From an uncultured Aquimarina sp. (lineage in GTDB: Bacteria > Bacteroidota > Bacteroidia > Flavobacteriales > Flavobacteriaceae): 64,000 bases of DNA. Both the position numbers and the translations under genes were made by a program. The notes beneath the pieces are model-generated. The model saw only the letters and a program-made list of their open reading frames with translations, ran no database searches and was not told where the DNA came from. Shown here piece after piece: positions 1-8,488 of this stretch (positions within the stretch are counted from its first letter, which is position 1; every line of letters begins with the position of its first letter). The DNA lies in contig CANMFM010000001.1 in NCBI GenBank assembly GCA_947497175.1, forward strand, positions 496,001-560,000, written 5' to 3'.

Positions 1-2526
1 TATCCAGAAGAATTATTTACAGACTCTAAAGGTAGATTATGGATCGGACAATTAAATGGAGAGGTCTATAGACACGACAGAAATGAAATCAAAAAGGTGC
101 CGTTTTCTTTAGCACTTAATCAAAGAATATCAAATATCTTTTTTGATGAAGATCAATTTGGCACCGTATGGGCTCTAATCCCAAAAGAAGGATTGTATTA
201 TTTTGATCGGTTGTCAAATACTTTTGTAGCACTGGAAGGGTTTAGCGATATGTCACACTTTTATATAGATGGCAATCAGATAGTACTGGTAGGAGACTTG
301 CGTATAATTAATGTTACAGTGAGTGAAGAGTATGCGATAATTAGCCAAAAGCAAATAGATAATTTAGGTTTGGATTTTTATTACATTACTAAAGATTTGT
401 CTGGGACTTACTTTTTAGCTTCAGAGCAGGGAGTGTATAGATGTACTTCTGACCAAGAAAAATTGACAGAGATTTTTGGATCTAATGATCCTCATCGCGT
501 AGAAAAACTTCCGTATACCTCGATTAACCATTTATATTTTTCTGAAGATCAGATTCGTCCAGGAGGAAAAATCTGGATAAGCACATCAAACGGATTAGGG
601 TTTTTGTGGTCCAGTTATTTTCAAAGTGTATCGGGGATGTCTCACGATAATGTATTCAGTTTGAGTTCTGGACTCAATACTGAGGTTTTAATCTCCCAAA
701 GTAATGTAACCAGCGTAAAAAACTTAGGTGCTCAAATCAGATTTGATCAAATTAATGATATCAATCAAGTTACATCAATCTCTTCAGGTACTGAAAATAT
801 TTGGTATGGAACGGCCGATGGAAAAATCATTCGGTATAAAAATGACAATAAACGCATTGGTTATAATTTAAAAAATAGAGGGGGTGGCATATTTTATATG
901 TTTGTCGATCACACAGGAGACAATTGGTTTTGTCAAGCACCAACAGATCGCCCTTTGATAGGGGTGGCCAAAATCAATGAAGATGGGCGAGTAACAATTT
1001 ATGATGAAGCAAATGGATTAAATAACCGAATTCTAGTAGTCAAAGAAGGACAACAATCAGAGCTTTATGCAGCAGGTATTGGACCAGAAACATATTTATA
1101 TAAATACAATCGTACTCGAGATCGTTTTGAAAATCAAAGTATTCCTTTCCCTTTTGAAGTAAGTAGCAATTTTGAAGTTCATGATATAGCTATTGATGAT
1201 AAAGGGATCGTATGGATGGCTACAACAGATGGGCTTATAAGGTATAGTGCAGAAAATGTTCAGCGTGTTGACCTGGGTGTGTATACAGAAAATGAAATCA
1301 GATCGATTTGTACAATCCCCGGAGGAAATTTATGGCTGGCAACAGATACTAATGGGCTGGTTTATTTAGATGCTCAAGGCAGTTATGTGTTTTTTGACGA
1401 AAAAAGCGGGACACCTTCAAAAGTGGCATCTTATCGTAGTATGATTATAGATGATACTCATCACCTCTGGGTGGGTACTGCAGAAGGTGCTGTCTATTCT
1501 TCTCAATCTAATCCCGAACCCTTACATACTAATACACCAATACTTGATGAAATAAGAATAAATGATGCAATCAAGAATATAGAAAATACTTCAATACAGT
1601 ATACCGAAACAGCATCGGTAACCTTAACCTTTGTTTCTATTACTTTTCCTGCAGATGATTTACAATATCGATATAAAATTGTTAAAAAAGAGGTGGAAAA
1701 GGATGAGAAAGATAAATCATTATGGTCGCTACCGCAAGATGATAACCATATCGAGCTGCAAGAACTCAAAAATGGCATCTATACATTACTGGTAAAGGCT
1801 CAAAAGCAAGGAGGCTATTCCTGGAGTGCTCCTTTAAAAATTGAATTAGAAGTTCAAAAAAAATGGCACCAAACACTTCTTGGAATATTAATATTCATAA
1901 CTCTTGGGATATCTATAGCCTGGTATGTTTTACGATTATGGATATTTAAAAAAACAAAGAATATAAAAGCGACACTTAGTCTCAAAGAAAAGGAGCTTAT
2001 AGAAAAAGAAAATGCATTTATTGCCCAAGCACGGGATCTTAAAAGCTTAAGTGCAACCATTCAGTTATTAGACTATCTGCTCAAGGAGATTCCCAAAGGA
2101 GCAACCTGGAATAGAGCCTTACCCGTTGTATCAAAAATAATAGAGTTTCCAGGGGTTGATGCTTTCGAATTTGCCTTTAAGAAAGGAGAAGAGATGTGGT
2201 ATAGAGGGATGTCACGAGATGAGGCTAAGTATACAGATAGACGTGAAGAATTCAACAAAAAAGAAAGTTTAGCAACCTATGTTTTGATCGAAAATAAACC
2301 TTTGATAATTAGTAATAGTGTTGCAGAGGAAGCTCTATATATCAATAAAAAAAGCCAAGAAAGATATTTATCAATGATATTAGTGCCTTTTGAACAAAAA
2401 ACAAGTATCGAAATAGTATTATGCATCTACGGAAAGGAGGAAAATAAATTCACACAAGACAATCTAAGACTTATTCAAATTTTGACCACTTTTCTTTCGA
2501 TTGCAATACTTGATGAGTTGAAGTAA
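1..2526 (+). CDS. Two-component-propeller sensor protein with GAF-like end, 5' truncated by window
   Basis: The frame is open from base 1, so the true start lies upstream and at least 841 residues belong to the window. The first ~530 visible residues carry repeated Reg_prop-like segments such as IWISTSNGLGFLW, MATTDGLIRY and LWVGTAEGAVY, as in periplasmic beta-propeller sensors. A Y_Y_Y-like domain follows (about 540-618), then one transmembrane helix (about 621-648), a coiled coil rich in K and E, and a C-terminal GAF-like domain (about 690-838). No histidine kinase, response regulator or AraC domain follows before the stop. It probably senses an extracellular ligand and passes the signal through the cytoplasmic GAF-like part. 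The GTG at 97 is internal and not the start. Confidence 0.8.
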   Translation, partial: YPEELFTDSKGRLWIGQLNGEVYRHDRNEIKKVPFSLALNQRISNIFFDEDQFGTVWALIPKEGLYYFDRLSNTFVALEGFSDMSHFYIDGNQIVLVGDLRIINVTVSEEYAIISQKQIDNLGLDFYYITKDLSGTYFLASEQGVYRCTSDQEKLTEIFGSNDPHRVEKLPYTSINHLYFSEDQIRPGGKIWISTSNGLGFLWSSYFQSVSGMSHDNVFSLSSGLNTEVLISQSNVTSVKNLGAQIRFDQINDINQVTSISSGTENIWYGTADGKIIRYKNDNKRIGYNLKNRGGGIFYMFVDHTGDNWFCQAPTDRPLIGVAKINEDGRVTIYDEANGLNNRILVVKEGQQSELYAAGIGPETYLYKYNRTRDRFENQSIPFPFEVSSNFEVHDIAIDDKGIVWMATTDGLIRYSAENVQRVDLGVYTENEIRSICTIPGGNLWLATDTNGLVYLDAQGSYVFFDEKSGTPSKVASYRSMIIDDTHHLWVGTAEGAVYSSQSNPEPLHTNTPILDEIRINDAIKNIENTSIQYTETASVTLTFVSITFPADDLQYRYKIVKKEVEKDEKDKSLWSLPQDDNHIELQELKNGIYTLLVKAQKQGGYSWSAPLKIELEVQKKWHQTLLGILIFITLGISIAWYVLRLWIFKKTKNIKATLSLKEKELIEKENAFIAQARDLKSLSATIQLLDYLLKEIPKGATWNRALPVVSKIIEFPGVDAFEFAFKKGEEMWYRGMSRDEAKYTDRREEFNKKESLATYVLIENKPLIISNSVAEEALYINKKSQERYLSMILVPFEQKTSIEIVLCIYGKEENKFTQDNLRLIQILTTFLSIAILDELK

Positions 2527-2599
2527 TATTAGAAGAAATCCTGAAAATACAGTTTTACAGGTAGCAAAGATTGTTTTAATCTTTTATATTTTTACTTCC

Positions 2600-3073
2600 A
2601 TGATTGATAACTTCGAAAATGAATTCTTCGGAATCGGAATTCAAAATGGTAAAACTCCTGAGAACCTGGGAGTTTTATGGCGATCCGCACAAAATATGGG
2701 CGCCAGTTTTATATTCACAATCGGAAACCGATACGCCAAGCAGGCCAGTGATACCCATAACGCGGTAAAAGCAATGCCGTATTTTCATTACGATACTTTT
2801 GAAGATTTTTATAATCATCTTCCAAAAGGAGCCATGCTCGTCGGGGTAGAACTTACAGATGATGCCGAGTCTTTAGAAACGTTTAAACACCCAAAGCGCT
2901 GTGTATATTTATTAGGAGCAGAAGATCATGGGTTATCCAACAAAGCTATAGAAAAATCTCACTTTTTAATCAAGTTTAAATCAGTACTAAGTATTAATGT
3001 CTCTGTAGCAGGGAGTATAGTTATGTATGATCGTGGAATTGAAAAACCAAGGTTTATACGGGCCCCAGAATAA
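2600..3073 (+). CDS. TrmH/SpoU-family RNA 2'-O-methyltransferase
   Basis: A protein of 157 residues with the three SPOUT signature stretches: NLGVLWRSAQNMG (motif 1, near residue 22), YLLGAEDHGLS (motif 2, near 105) and LSINVSVAGSIVMYDR (motif 3, near 130). The Asn and Arg of motif 1 and the Asn of motif 3 are those used for SAM and RNA binding in the family. It is compact, with no N-terminal substrate-binding extension, as in TrmL/TrmH-like enzymes. It probably 2'-O-methylates a tRNA or rRNA ribose; the exact nucleotide cannot be told. Start is the ATG 73 nt after the preceding gene. Confidence 0.85.
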   Translation: MIDNFENEFFGIGIQNGKTPENLGVLWRSAQNMGASFIFTIGNRYAKQASDTHNAVKAMPYFHYDTFEDFYNHLPKGAMLVGVELTDDAESLETFKHPKRCVYLLGAEDHGLSNKAIEKSHFLIKFKSVLSINVSVAGSIVMYDRGIEKPRFIRAPE

Positions 3074-3097
3074 AACAATGTTAAGAACAAAGAGTCG

Positions 3098-3417
3098 ATT
3101 GTAATGCGCCTGAAGCGTTTTGTAATATGTCTGAATGTAATTGTCATATACCAGAAGTCTATTGTAATACGTCGTAACCTCATTGTTAAGCACCTGAAAT
3201 GTATTGTTACATACCTGAAGTCTATTGTAATACGTCACAACCTTATTGTTAAGCACCTGAAGTGTATTGTTACATACCTGAAGTCTATTGTAATACGTCG
3301 TAACCTTATCGTTAAGTGTCTGAAGTCTATTGTTACATACCAGAACCTCATTGTTACAAAGCTTAATCATATTGTACCACACCTCAAGTATATTGTATTG
3401 CATCAGATGGTATTGTA
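3098..3417 (+). repeat. 21-bp imperfect tandem repeat array with 63-bp higher-order unit
   Basis: About 15 direct copies of a 21-bp unit, each beginning ATTGT (often ATTGTTA or ATTGTAA) and usually containing CCTGAAGT. Copies start at 3098, 3119, 3140, 3161, 3182 and so on every 21 nt to 3392; the last is shifted by one base. Three consecutive 63-bp blocks (3161-3223, 3224-3286, 3287-3349) are nearly identical, showing recent duplication of three units at a time. Both strands are open in one frame because 21 is a multiple of 3 and the unit lacks stops there, but the predicted peptides are pure repeat and I do not call a gene. It fills the gap between the methyltransferase and the symporter. 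Confidence 0.9.
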
Positions 3418-3521
3418 GTCATAGGTGTATACGCAATAAAATTAATTGTTGATCAAAATAAATCCGATTAAAACCAAAATACATTTTGTCACTACTTGTA
3501 GAACAAGTATTTTTAGTATCT

Positions 3522-4868
3522 ATGTTTAAAATAGTAGAAGGTCTTGTGGCAGATTTTAGTTCTTGGGTGTGGGACTGGCCTTTATTGATATTGCTTATCG
3601 GTGGCGGGGTATTCTTTTTGATCTATTCCCGATTTACACCTTTCTTATATTTTCCACATGCCATAGATGTGTTGCGAGGCAAGCATGATAATGAGGACGA
3701 CCCAGGGCAGTTAAGCCATTTTCAGGCCTTATCATCTGCAATTGCAGCTACCGTGGGTATGGGCAACATTAGTGGAGTGGCCGTAGCAATTGTAACTGGG
3801 GGTCCAGGTGCAGTTTTTTGGATGTGGATAAGTGGTTTGATTGGTATGGCGACCAAATTTTATACCTGCTCGCTATCTGTGATGTACCGATCAGAAGAAG
3901 AAAATGGAACTTTATTGGGGGGACCCATGTATGTGATCACAAAAGGTTTAGGAAAACAGTGGAGGCCATTAGCTATCTTCTTTGCGCTTGCAGGTCTGGT
4001 GGGTACACTCCCTGCTTTTACAGCAAACCAATTAACCCAAACAATAGTTGATGTAATGGGATGGCAAGAAAATAATAAAATATATATTGGTCTTGTACTT
4101 GCGATGTTGGCATCCCTGGTCATATTAGGCGGAATTAAAAGAATAGGTTGGGTAGCTAGTCGATTAGTGCCTTTTATGGTGGTTTTATATTTTATTACCG
4201 TTATCACAATTCTAATGATACAAATAGAAGAGGTGCCACATATGTTTGGTTTAATCTTTTCTGATGCCTTTTCTGGTAATGCGGTAGCAGGAGGGGGACT
4301 GGGATATTTGATTAAAACTGGGATTAAAAGAGGAGCTTTTTCTAATGAGGCAGGTGTTGGTACTGCACCCATAATGCATGGAACCGCCAAAACCAAAGAA
4401 CCCATTAGAGAAGGATTAGTGGCAATGATAGGCCCATCTATTGATACATTGTTGGTTTGTACCTTAACAGCTTTGGCCATACTTTCTACGGGGGTATGGC
4501 AGGATAGCGAAAATAATGGAATATCATTAACTCTACAGGCTTTTAATGCCGTGTTGCCTTATGGACTGGGCGATGTTGTAGTCATGATTATGGTGCTTGT
4601 ATTTGCGCTGTCTACACTGTTTTCATATTCGTATTACGGAACTACATGCTTAGGCTTTTTAACCAAACCCAAATATGGAAAATACTACAATTATATCTAT
4701 ATACTCTCTATTGTAGTAGCGGCTGTAGTTAAAATAGATTTTGCGATTAATCTGATCGACAGTGCTTTTGCATTAATGGCAATACCTACTATAATTTCAG
4801 GATTAGTGTTAGCCCCAAAAGTAAATAAAAAGGCAAAGCAGTATTTTAAGGAGATACGAAAAGCTTAA
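3522..4868 (+). CDS. Sodium:alanine/glycine symporter, AGCS family
   Basis: Multispanning membrane protein of 448 residues from this ATG. It has AGCS hallmarks: the stretch GNISGVAVAIVTGGPGAVFWMW near residue 90 (quoted in parts: GNISGVAVAI, then GGPGAVFWMW), the later SNEAGVGTAPIMHG motif near residue 280, and FSYSYYG near the end. The family imports alanine or glycine with Na+. A TTG 36 nt upstream is in frame, but the ATG gives a normal short N-terminus and lies farther from the repeat array. The stop is 10 nt before the stop of the convergent OmpA gene. Confidence 0.9.
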   Translation: MFKIVEGLVADFSSWVWDWPLLILLIGGGVFFLIYSRFTPFLYFPHAIDVLRGKHDNEDDPGQLSHFQALSSAIAATVGMGNISGVAVAIVTGGPGAVFWMWISGLIGMATKFYTCSLSVMYRSEEENGTLLGGPMYVITKGLGKQWRPLAIFFALAGLVGTLPAFTANQLTQTIVDVMGWQENNKIYIGLVLAMLASLVILGGIKRIGWVASRLVPFMVVLYFITVITILMIQIEEVPHMFGLIFSDAFSGNAVAGGGLGYLIKTGIKRGAFSNEAGVGTAPIMHGTAKTKEPIREGLVAMIGPSIDTLLVCTLTALAILSTGVWQDSENNGISLTLQAFNAVLPYGLGDVVVMIMVLVFALSTLFSYSYYGTTCLGFLTKPKYGKYYNYIYILSIVVAAVVKIDFAINLIDSAFALMAIPTIISGLVLAPKVNKKAKQYFKEIRKA

Positions 4869-4878
4869 TTTTCAACGT

Positions 4879-6930
4879 TTATCGTATTACAATAAACTCG
4901 CTTCTTCTGTTTTCTTGATGCTCTTCTTCTGTACAAGGAACATCATCCTCACATTGATTAAGTATTCTTCTTTCCCCATACGCTTTTCCACGTATTCTTC
5001 GCCAATTAATTCCTCCTTCTTCAATAATATATTGTATGGTAGCTCGCATGCGTTTTACACTTAATTTTTTATTATACCAATAGCTTGACCTGCTATCAGT
5101 ATGAGAACGAACTTCAATTTTGAGTTCTGGATATTTTTTCATCGTAGAAATGATCTTTTGCAGTTCAACCTCTGCTTCGGGCCGTATTGTGTCATCATCT
5201 AACCCAAAGTGGATAGGGTCCATCTGCAATGTTTTAGATAGGTCATCACCAATATTTACAGCTACTGAAGTAAATAACTTTTCACCATCGTCTGAAGCAT
5301 TAAGAGGAATAGATAAATCATGTATAAATTCAAATATATCGTCCGTATTAAGCGTAATTTCTTTAGGCAGAAATTGATCTAGTGTGGTTCGTATAAAATA
5401 TTCGGTTTCGCATGCTACTTTAAATGTATATCTGCCCAGACTATTCGATGTTGTTTCGGCGATGATAGTGCCATCGGTGTCTACTAATTTAAGTTCAGCT
5501 TCAGGAAGGCTGTCGTTGGTCTCACTATTATAAATTGTGCCTTCTATATATTGTTGGCATGATGTGATTAATGCTTCGGTTTGCTTAAAACTGTAAATAT
5601 CATCATTTCCTTTACCGCCTTTTCTATTACTGGCAAAATACCCTATTTTTGTTTCTTCATTAAGCACAAAAGAGAAATCATCCTTAGAGCTATTCACAGG
5701 TTTACCAACATTAAATGCCGCAGAAAAATCAGATTCTTCGGGTACTGCTACAAAAATATCTAATCCACCCAGGCCTACATGCCCGTCACTCGCAAAGTAT
5801 AGGTGATTACTATCACTTATATATGGAAAAGTTTCTCTGCCTTCTGTATTGATTTTATCCCCGAGGTTTTTAGGTTTCCCAAATTTTCCGCCCCCTAAAA
5901 CATCAACAACGAACAAATCAGATTTACCCAGTGTTCCTGGCATATCACTGGCAAAGTACAATTTGGAACCATCTGCACTGAGTGATGGATGAGAAGTTGA
6001 ATAATCATCACTGCAAAAGGATAACTCTTCTACATTAACCCATTTTCCTTCCTTAAGATCTGCTCTGTATATTTTTAGTAAAACGACGCCTTTTTTACTG
6101 GTTGTAAGTTTATGATTAGAATAGTTATTTCTGGAAAAGTAGACTGTTTTTCCATCTTTACTAAAACTTGTTGATGATTCGTGAAACTTTGTATTTATTT
6201 TACCTTTCAGTTTTACAGGCTCTTCCAGCATTATCTGATCATCCTTTATTTTTGAAGAAAACACATCAAGAAAAGGCATTTTTGTCCAACCATGTAATTT
6301 TGAATCCTTGGTCGTTTTAGATCTTGAAGATGCAAAAACAATATGATTATTATGATCAAAACTGGGAGCGTATTCAGAATTTTTTGAATTTATATTAAGT
6401 TCAAAAAGATCATACCTTCCTGATTGCATTTCTATAAAATCTAGATAGTTTCTCTTTTCTATGTATGATTTGGCCCGGCTGTCATCTCCAGTAAGATCAT
6501 AGAATTGATCCATAATTTTATCGGCATCTTTATACCGTTCTACACTCTTCAGGCTTTGGGCATATCTAAATAAATATTCTGGGTTTAGATCTTCGGGATA
6601 CAATTGTACTAGTTTTTCATACCATTCGACAGAATCTTCTAATTCGCCGGTTAGATAAAAAGAGTCTGCAAGTTTTAGAAATAAGTTTTTAGATGAATAT
6701 CCACCTTGGGCAACATCCAAATAAATAGCTCTGGCATCTATATAGGCAAATGCTTGAAAATTTTGATCCGCTTTTGCCAAAATTTTTTCCTGATCTTGGG
6801 CGTTGAGAATTGGGGAAAATAAGATAAGTAGGCCCAATTTTATAAACCAACTTTTTGTATGAAGATGTGATAAAATGAATGAGTAATTTTTCAAATGATC
6901 CCAGTATTTGTTAAAAAAACCTGCTTTCAC
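4879..6930 (-). CDS. OmpA-family protein with TPR, PD40 propeller and carboxypeptidase-regulatory-like domain (PorE-like)
   Basis: 683 residues. Order: a hydrophobic signal segment (KLGLLILFSPILNAQ, about 31-45), TPR-like helices (about 46-165), PD40/WD40-like blades with PSLSADGSKLYFASD and YISDSNHLYFASDG (about 175-450), a carboxypeptidase-regulatory-like fold (about 460-545) and an OmpA C-terminal domain. The latter has the peptidoglycan-binding stretch EVRSHTDSRSSYWYNKKLS near residue 610. This is the domain order known for PorE of the type IX secretion system, though flavobacteria have several paralogues, so the PorE role is an inference. Unusually, about 30 polar residues precede the hydrophobic core and no later ATG is available. 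Likely periplasmic, attached to the cell wall. Confidence 0.8.
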   Translation of the reverse strand: MKAGFFNKYWDHLKNYSFILSHLHTKSWFIKLGLLILFSPILNAQDQEKILAKADQNFQAFAYIDARAIYLDVAQGGYSSKNLFLKLADSFYLTGELEDSVEWYEKLVQLYPEDLNPEYLFRYAQSLKSVERYKDADKIMDQFYDLTGDDSRAKSYIEKRNYLDFIEMQSGRYDLFELNINSKNSEYAPSFDHNNHIVFASSRSKTTKDSKLHGWTKMPFLDVFSSKIKDDQIMLEEPVKLKGKINTKFHESSTSFSKDGKTVYFSRNNYSNHKLTTSKKGVVLLKIYRADLKEGKWVNVEELSFCSDDYSTSHPSLSADGSKLYFASDMPGTLGKSDLFVVDVLGGGKFGKPKNLGDKINTEGRETFPYISDSNHLYFASDGHVGLGGLDIFVAVPEESDFSAAFNVGKPVNSSKDDFSFVLNEETKIGYFASNRKGGKGNDDIYSFKQTEALITSCQQYIEGTIYNSETNDSLPEAELKLVDTDGTIIAETTSNSLGRYTFKVACETEYFIRTTLDQFLPKEITLNTDDIFEFIHDLSIPLNASDDGEKLFTSVAVNIGDDLSKTLQMDPIHFGLDDDTIRPEAEVELQKIISTMKKYPELKIEVRSHTDSRSSYWYNKKLSVKRMRATIQYIIEEGGINWRRIRGKAYGERRILNQCEDDVPCTEEEHQENRRSEFIVIR

Positions 6931-7093
6931 GGGGTTTTTGAAAACATACTGGAATTAAAATTATGAAAATTCTATCTTAAATGGTAATGCATTAAAAAAT
7001 AGTTACCAACTGTTTTTAGTCACAAAATGTTAACAATTCTAAGACGAATAGATAATCTTGCCTTTGTAATTATTTTCTTGTTTAATATTCTCC

Positions 7094-7101
7094 TACCTTT
7101 G
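7094..7101 (+). promoter_or_regulatory. Putative -7 box of the era promoter
   Basis: TACCTTTG matches the Bacteroidota -7 consensus TANNTTTG. It ends 16 nt before the era ATG, predicting a very short leader. No good -33 TTTG lies at the usual spacing; the nearest TTG (7078-7080) is only 13 nt upstream. Confidence 0.5.
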
Positions 7102-7117
7102 TACCAAAATAAAGTAA

Positions 7118-7999
7118 ATGGCTCATAAAGCAGGTTTTGTAAATATTATTGGTAATCCTAATGTAGGTAAATCTACTCTTATGAATGCTTTTATAGGAGA
7201 AAAGTTATCCATTATCACCTCTAAGGCACAAACGACCAGACATCGTATACTCGGTATTGTTAATGGAGATGATTTTCAGGTAATTCTATCTGATACTCCA
7301 GGAATTATTAAACCCGCATATGAACTACAAGAATCCATGATGGATTTTGTGAAATCTGCTTTTGAAGATGCTGATGTTTTAATTTATATGGTAGAGATCG
7401 GTGAAAAAGAATTAAAGGATGACGCATTTTTCACCAAAATTACTACAGCTAAAATACCAGTGCTGTTATTACTTAATAAAATCGATAAATCAAATCAGGA
7501 ACAATTAGAATCACAAATAGTTTTTTGGGCAGAGAAAGTTCCTAATGCAGAAATTTATCCGATATCGGCCCTTGAAAATTTTAATATAAAAGAAGTATTT
7601 GCTCGATTGGTCGAGTTATTACCACAATCTCCACCCTTTTATCCAAAAGATCAATTGACGGATAAGCCTGAACGCTTTTTCGTAAATGAAGCTATACGCG
7701 AAAAAATATTACTTTATTATAAAAAAGAGATTCCTTATTCGGTAGAAGTAGAAACAGAAGAGTTTTTTGAAGATGATGATATTATCAGGATTCGCTCAGT
7801 GATTATGGTAGAGCGGGATTCTCAGAAAGGAATCATCATAGGGCATAAAGGATCTGCATTAAAAAAAGTAGGAGTAGAGGCGCGTAAAGAGTTAGAAAAA
7901 TTCTTTGGAAAAAAGATTCATATAGAGCTTTACGTAAAAATCAATAAAAATTGGCGTAGTAACCAACGTCAATTAAAACGTTTTGGGTACAACAAATAA
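7118..7999 (+). CDS. era: GTPase Era
   Basis: 293 residues, normal length. The N-terminal GTPase domain has G1 GNPNVGKST (near residue 12), the switch region TTRHR, G3 DTPG, G4 NKID and G5 SAL. The C-terminal KH domain includes GIIIGHKGSALKKVG (near 245). Era binds the 3' end of 16S rRNA and helps 30S subunit assembly in the cytoplasm. It is transcribed divergently from the OmpA-family gene and is followed by a weak hairpin. Confidence 0.97.
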   Translation: MAHKAGFVNIIGNPNVGKSTLMNAFIGEKLSIITSKAQTTRHRILGIVNGDDFQVILSDTPGIIKPAYELQESMMDFVKSAFEDADVLIYMVEIGEKELKDDAFFTKITTAKIPVLLLLNKIDKSNQEQLESQIVFWAEKVPNAEIYPISALENFNIKEVFARLVELLPQSPPFYPKDQLTDKPERFFVNEAIREKILLYYKKEIPYSVEVETEEFFEDDDIIRIRSVIMVERDSQKGIIIGHKGSALKKVGVEARKELEKFFGKKIHIELYVKINKNWRSNQRQLKRFGYNK

Positions 8000-8003
8000 T
8001 TAG

Positions 8004-8040
8004 AAAGAGGGGGAATTACACCCCTTTAATAACGATTTTT
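8004..8040 (+). terminator. Possible weak terminator after era
   Basis: AGGGG and CCCCT (8021-8025) can pair across the sequence GAATTACA shortly after the era stop, followed within 12 nt by a run of T (gattttttg). The stem is only 5-6 bp, so this is a weak call. Confidence 0.35.
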
Positions 8041-8488
8041 TGTACTACTTTACGCTCTTTTTTTGGCTTTGTGCTGCGCGTAGCTTCAATTGGTATTGTA
8101 GCGTTTTTTCTTTTTTTTCTCTTTTAGAAAATGACAAGAGCTTTAAAGAATAATAAGTGTGTAAGAAAAATTTTTTAGATGTAAGATAAATCTTTGTAAA
8201 GTGTATTTCATAGATGATTTTTTATTCTTTAACGTTTTTATAGCACTTTAGTGTTGATCTTCAACGGTTAATGCATATTTTAGCATCCCAAACCTTAACC
8301 TAAACACTTTGAGTATGTTATAAAAATACTTCTTCACATTCAAATCACTAGAAACGGCTTTTTCTTTTTGGATTACAATAGGTCACATAGATAACTATAG
8401 TGATAGTTCTGAATAAAAACGTTTTTATAAAACCTAAGCATAGAGGTAAGGAACGAATTAATTTTTTAAATTTTAAAACAACAGCCAC
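8041..8488. other. Long intergenic region with two adjacent palindromes
   Basis: No open frame with a recognisable product was seen here. The region is AT-rich. It holds AACTATAGTGATAGTT (8393-8408, 6-bp arms with a 4-nt centre), then after 4 nt the perfect 16-bp palindrome ATAAAAACGTTTTTAT (8413-8428). The half AACGTTTTTAT also occurs near 8231. Both palindromes lie 60-95 nt before the start of the downstream exported protein, so they may be operators. I could not place a convincing TANNTTTG promoter. Confidence 0.5.

Noticed and set aside
97..99. GTG at 97 as start of the first gene
   Set aside because: The frame is open to base 1 with propeller-like sequence upstream, so the gene begins outside the window.
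3098..3417. CRISPR array
   Set aside because: Units are contiguous and diverged, with no unique spacers and no cas genes.
2987..3418. Open frames on both strands across the 21-bp repeats
   Set aside because: They arise from a stop-free 21-bp unit; the peptides are pure repeat without starts or domains that suggest a gene.
3860..4480. 206-residue minus-strand frame within the AGCS symporter gene
   Set aside because: Shadow of a well-supported membrane transporter gene.
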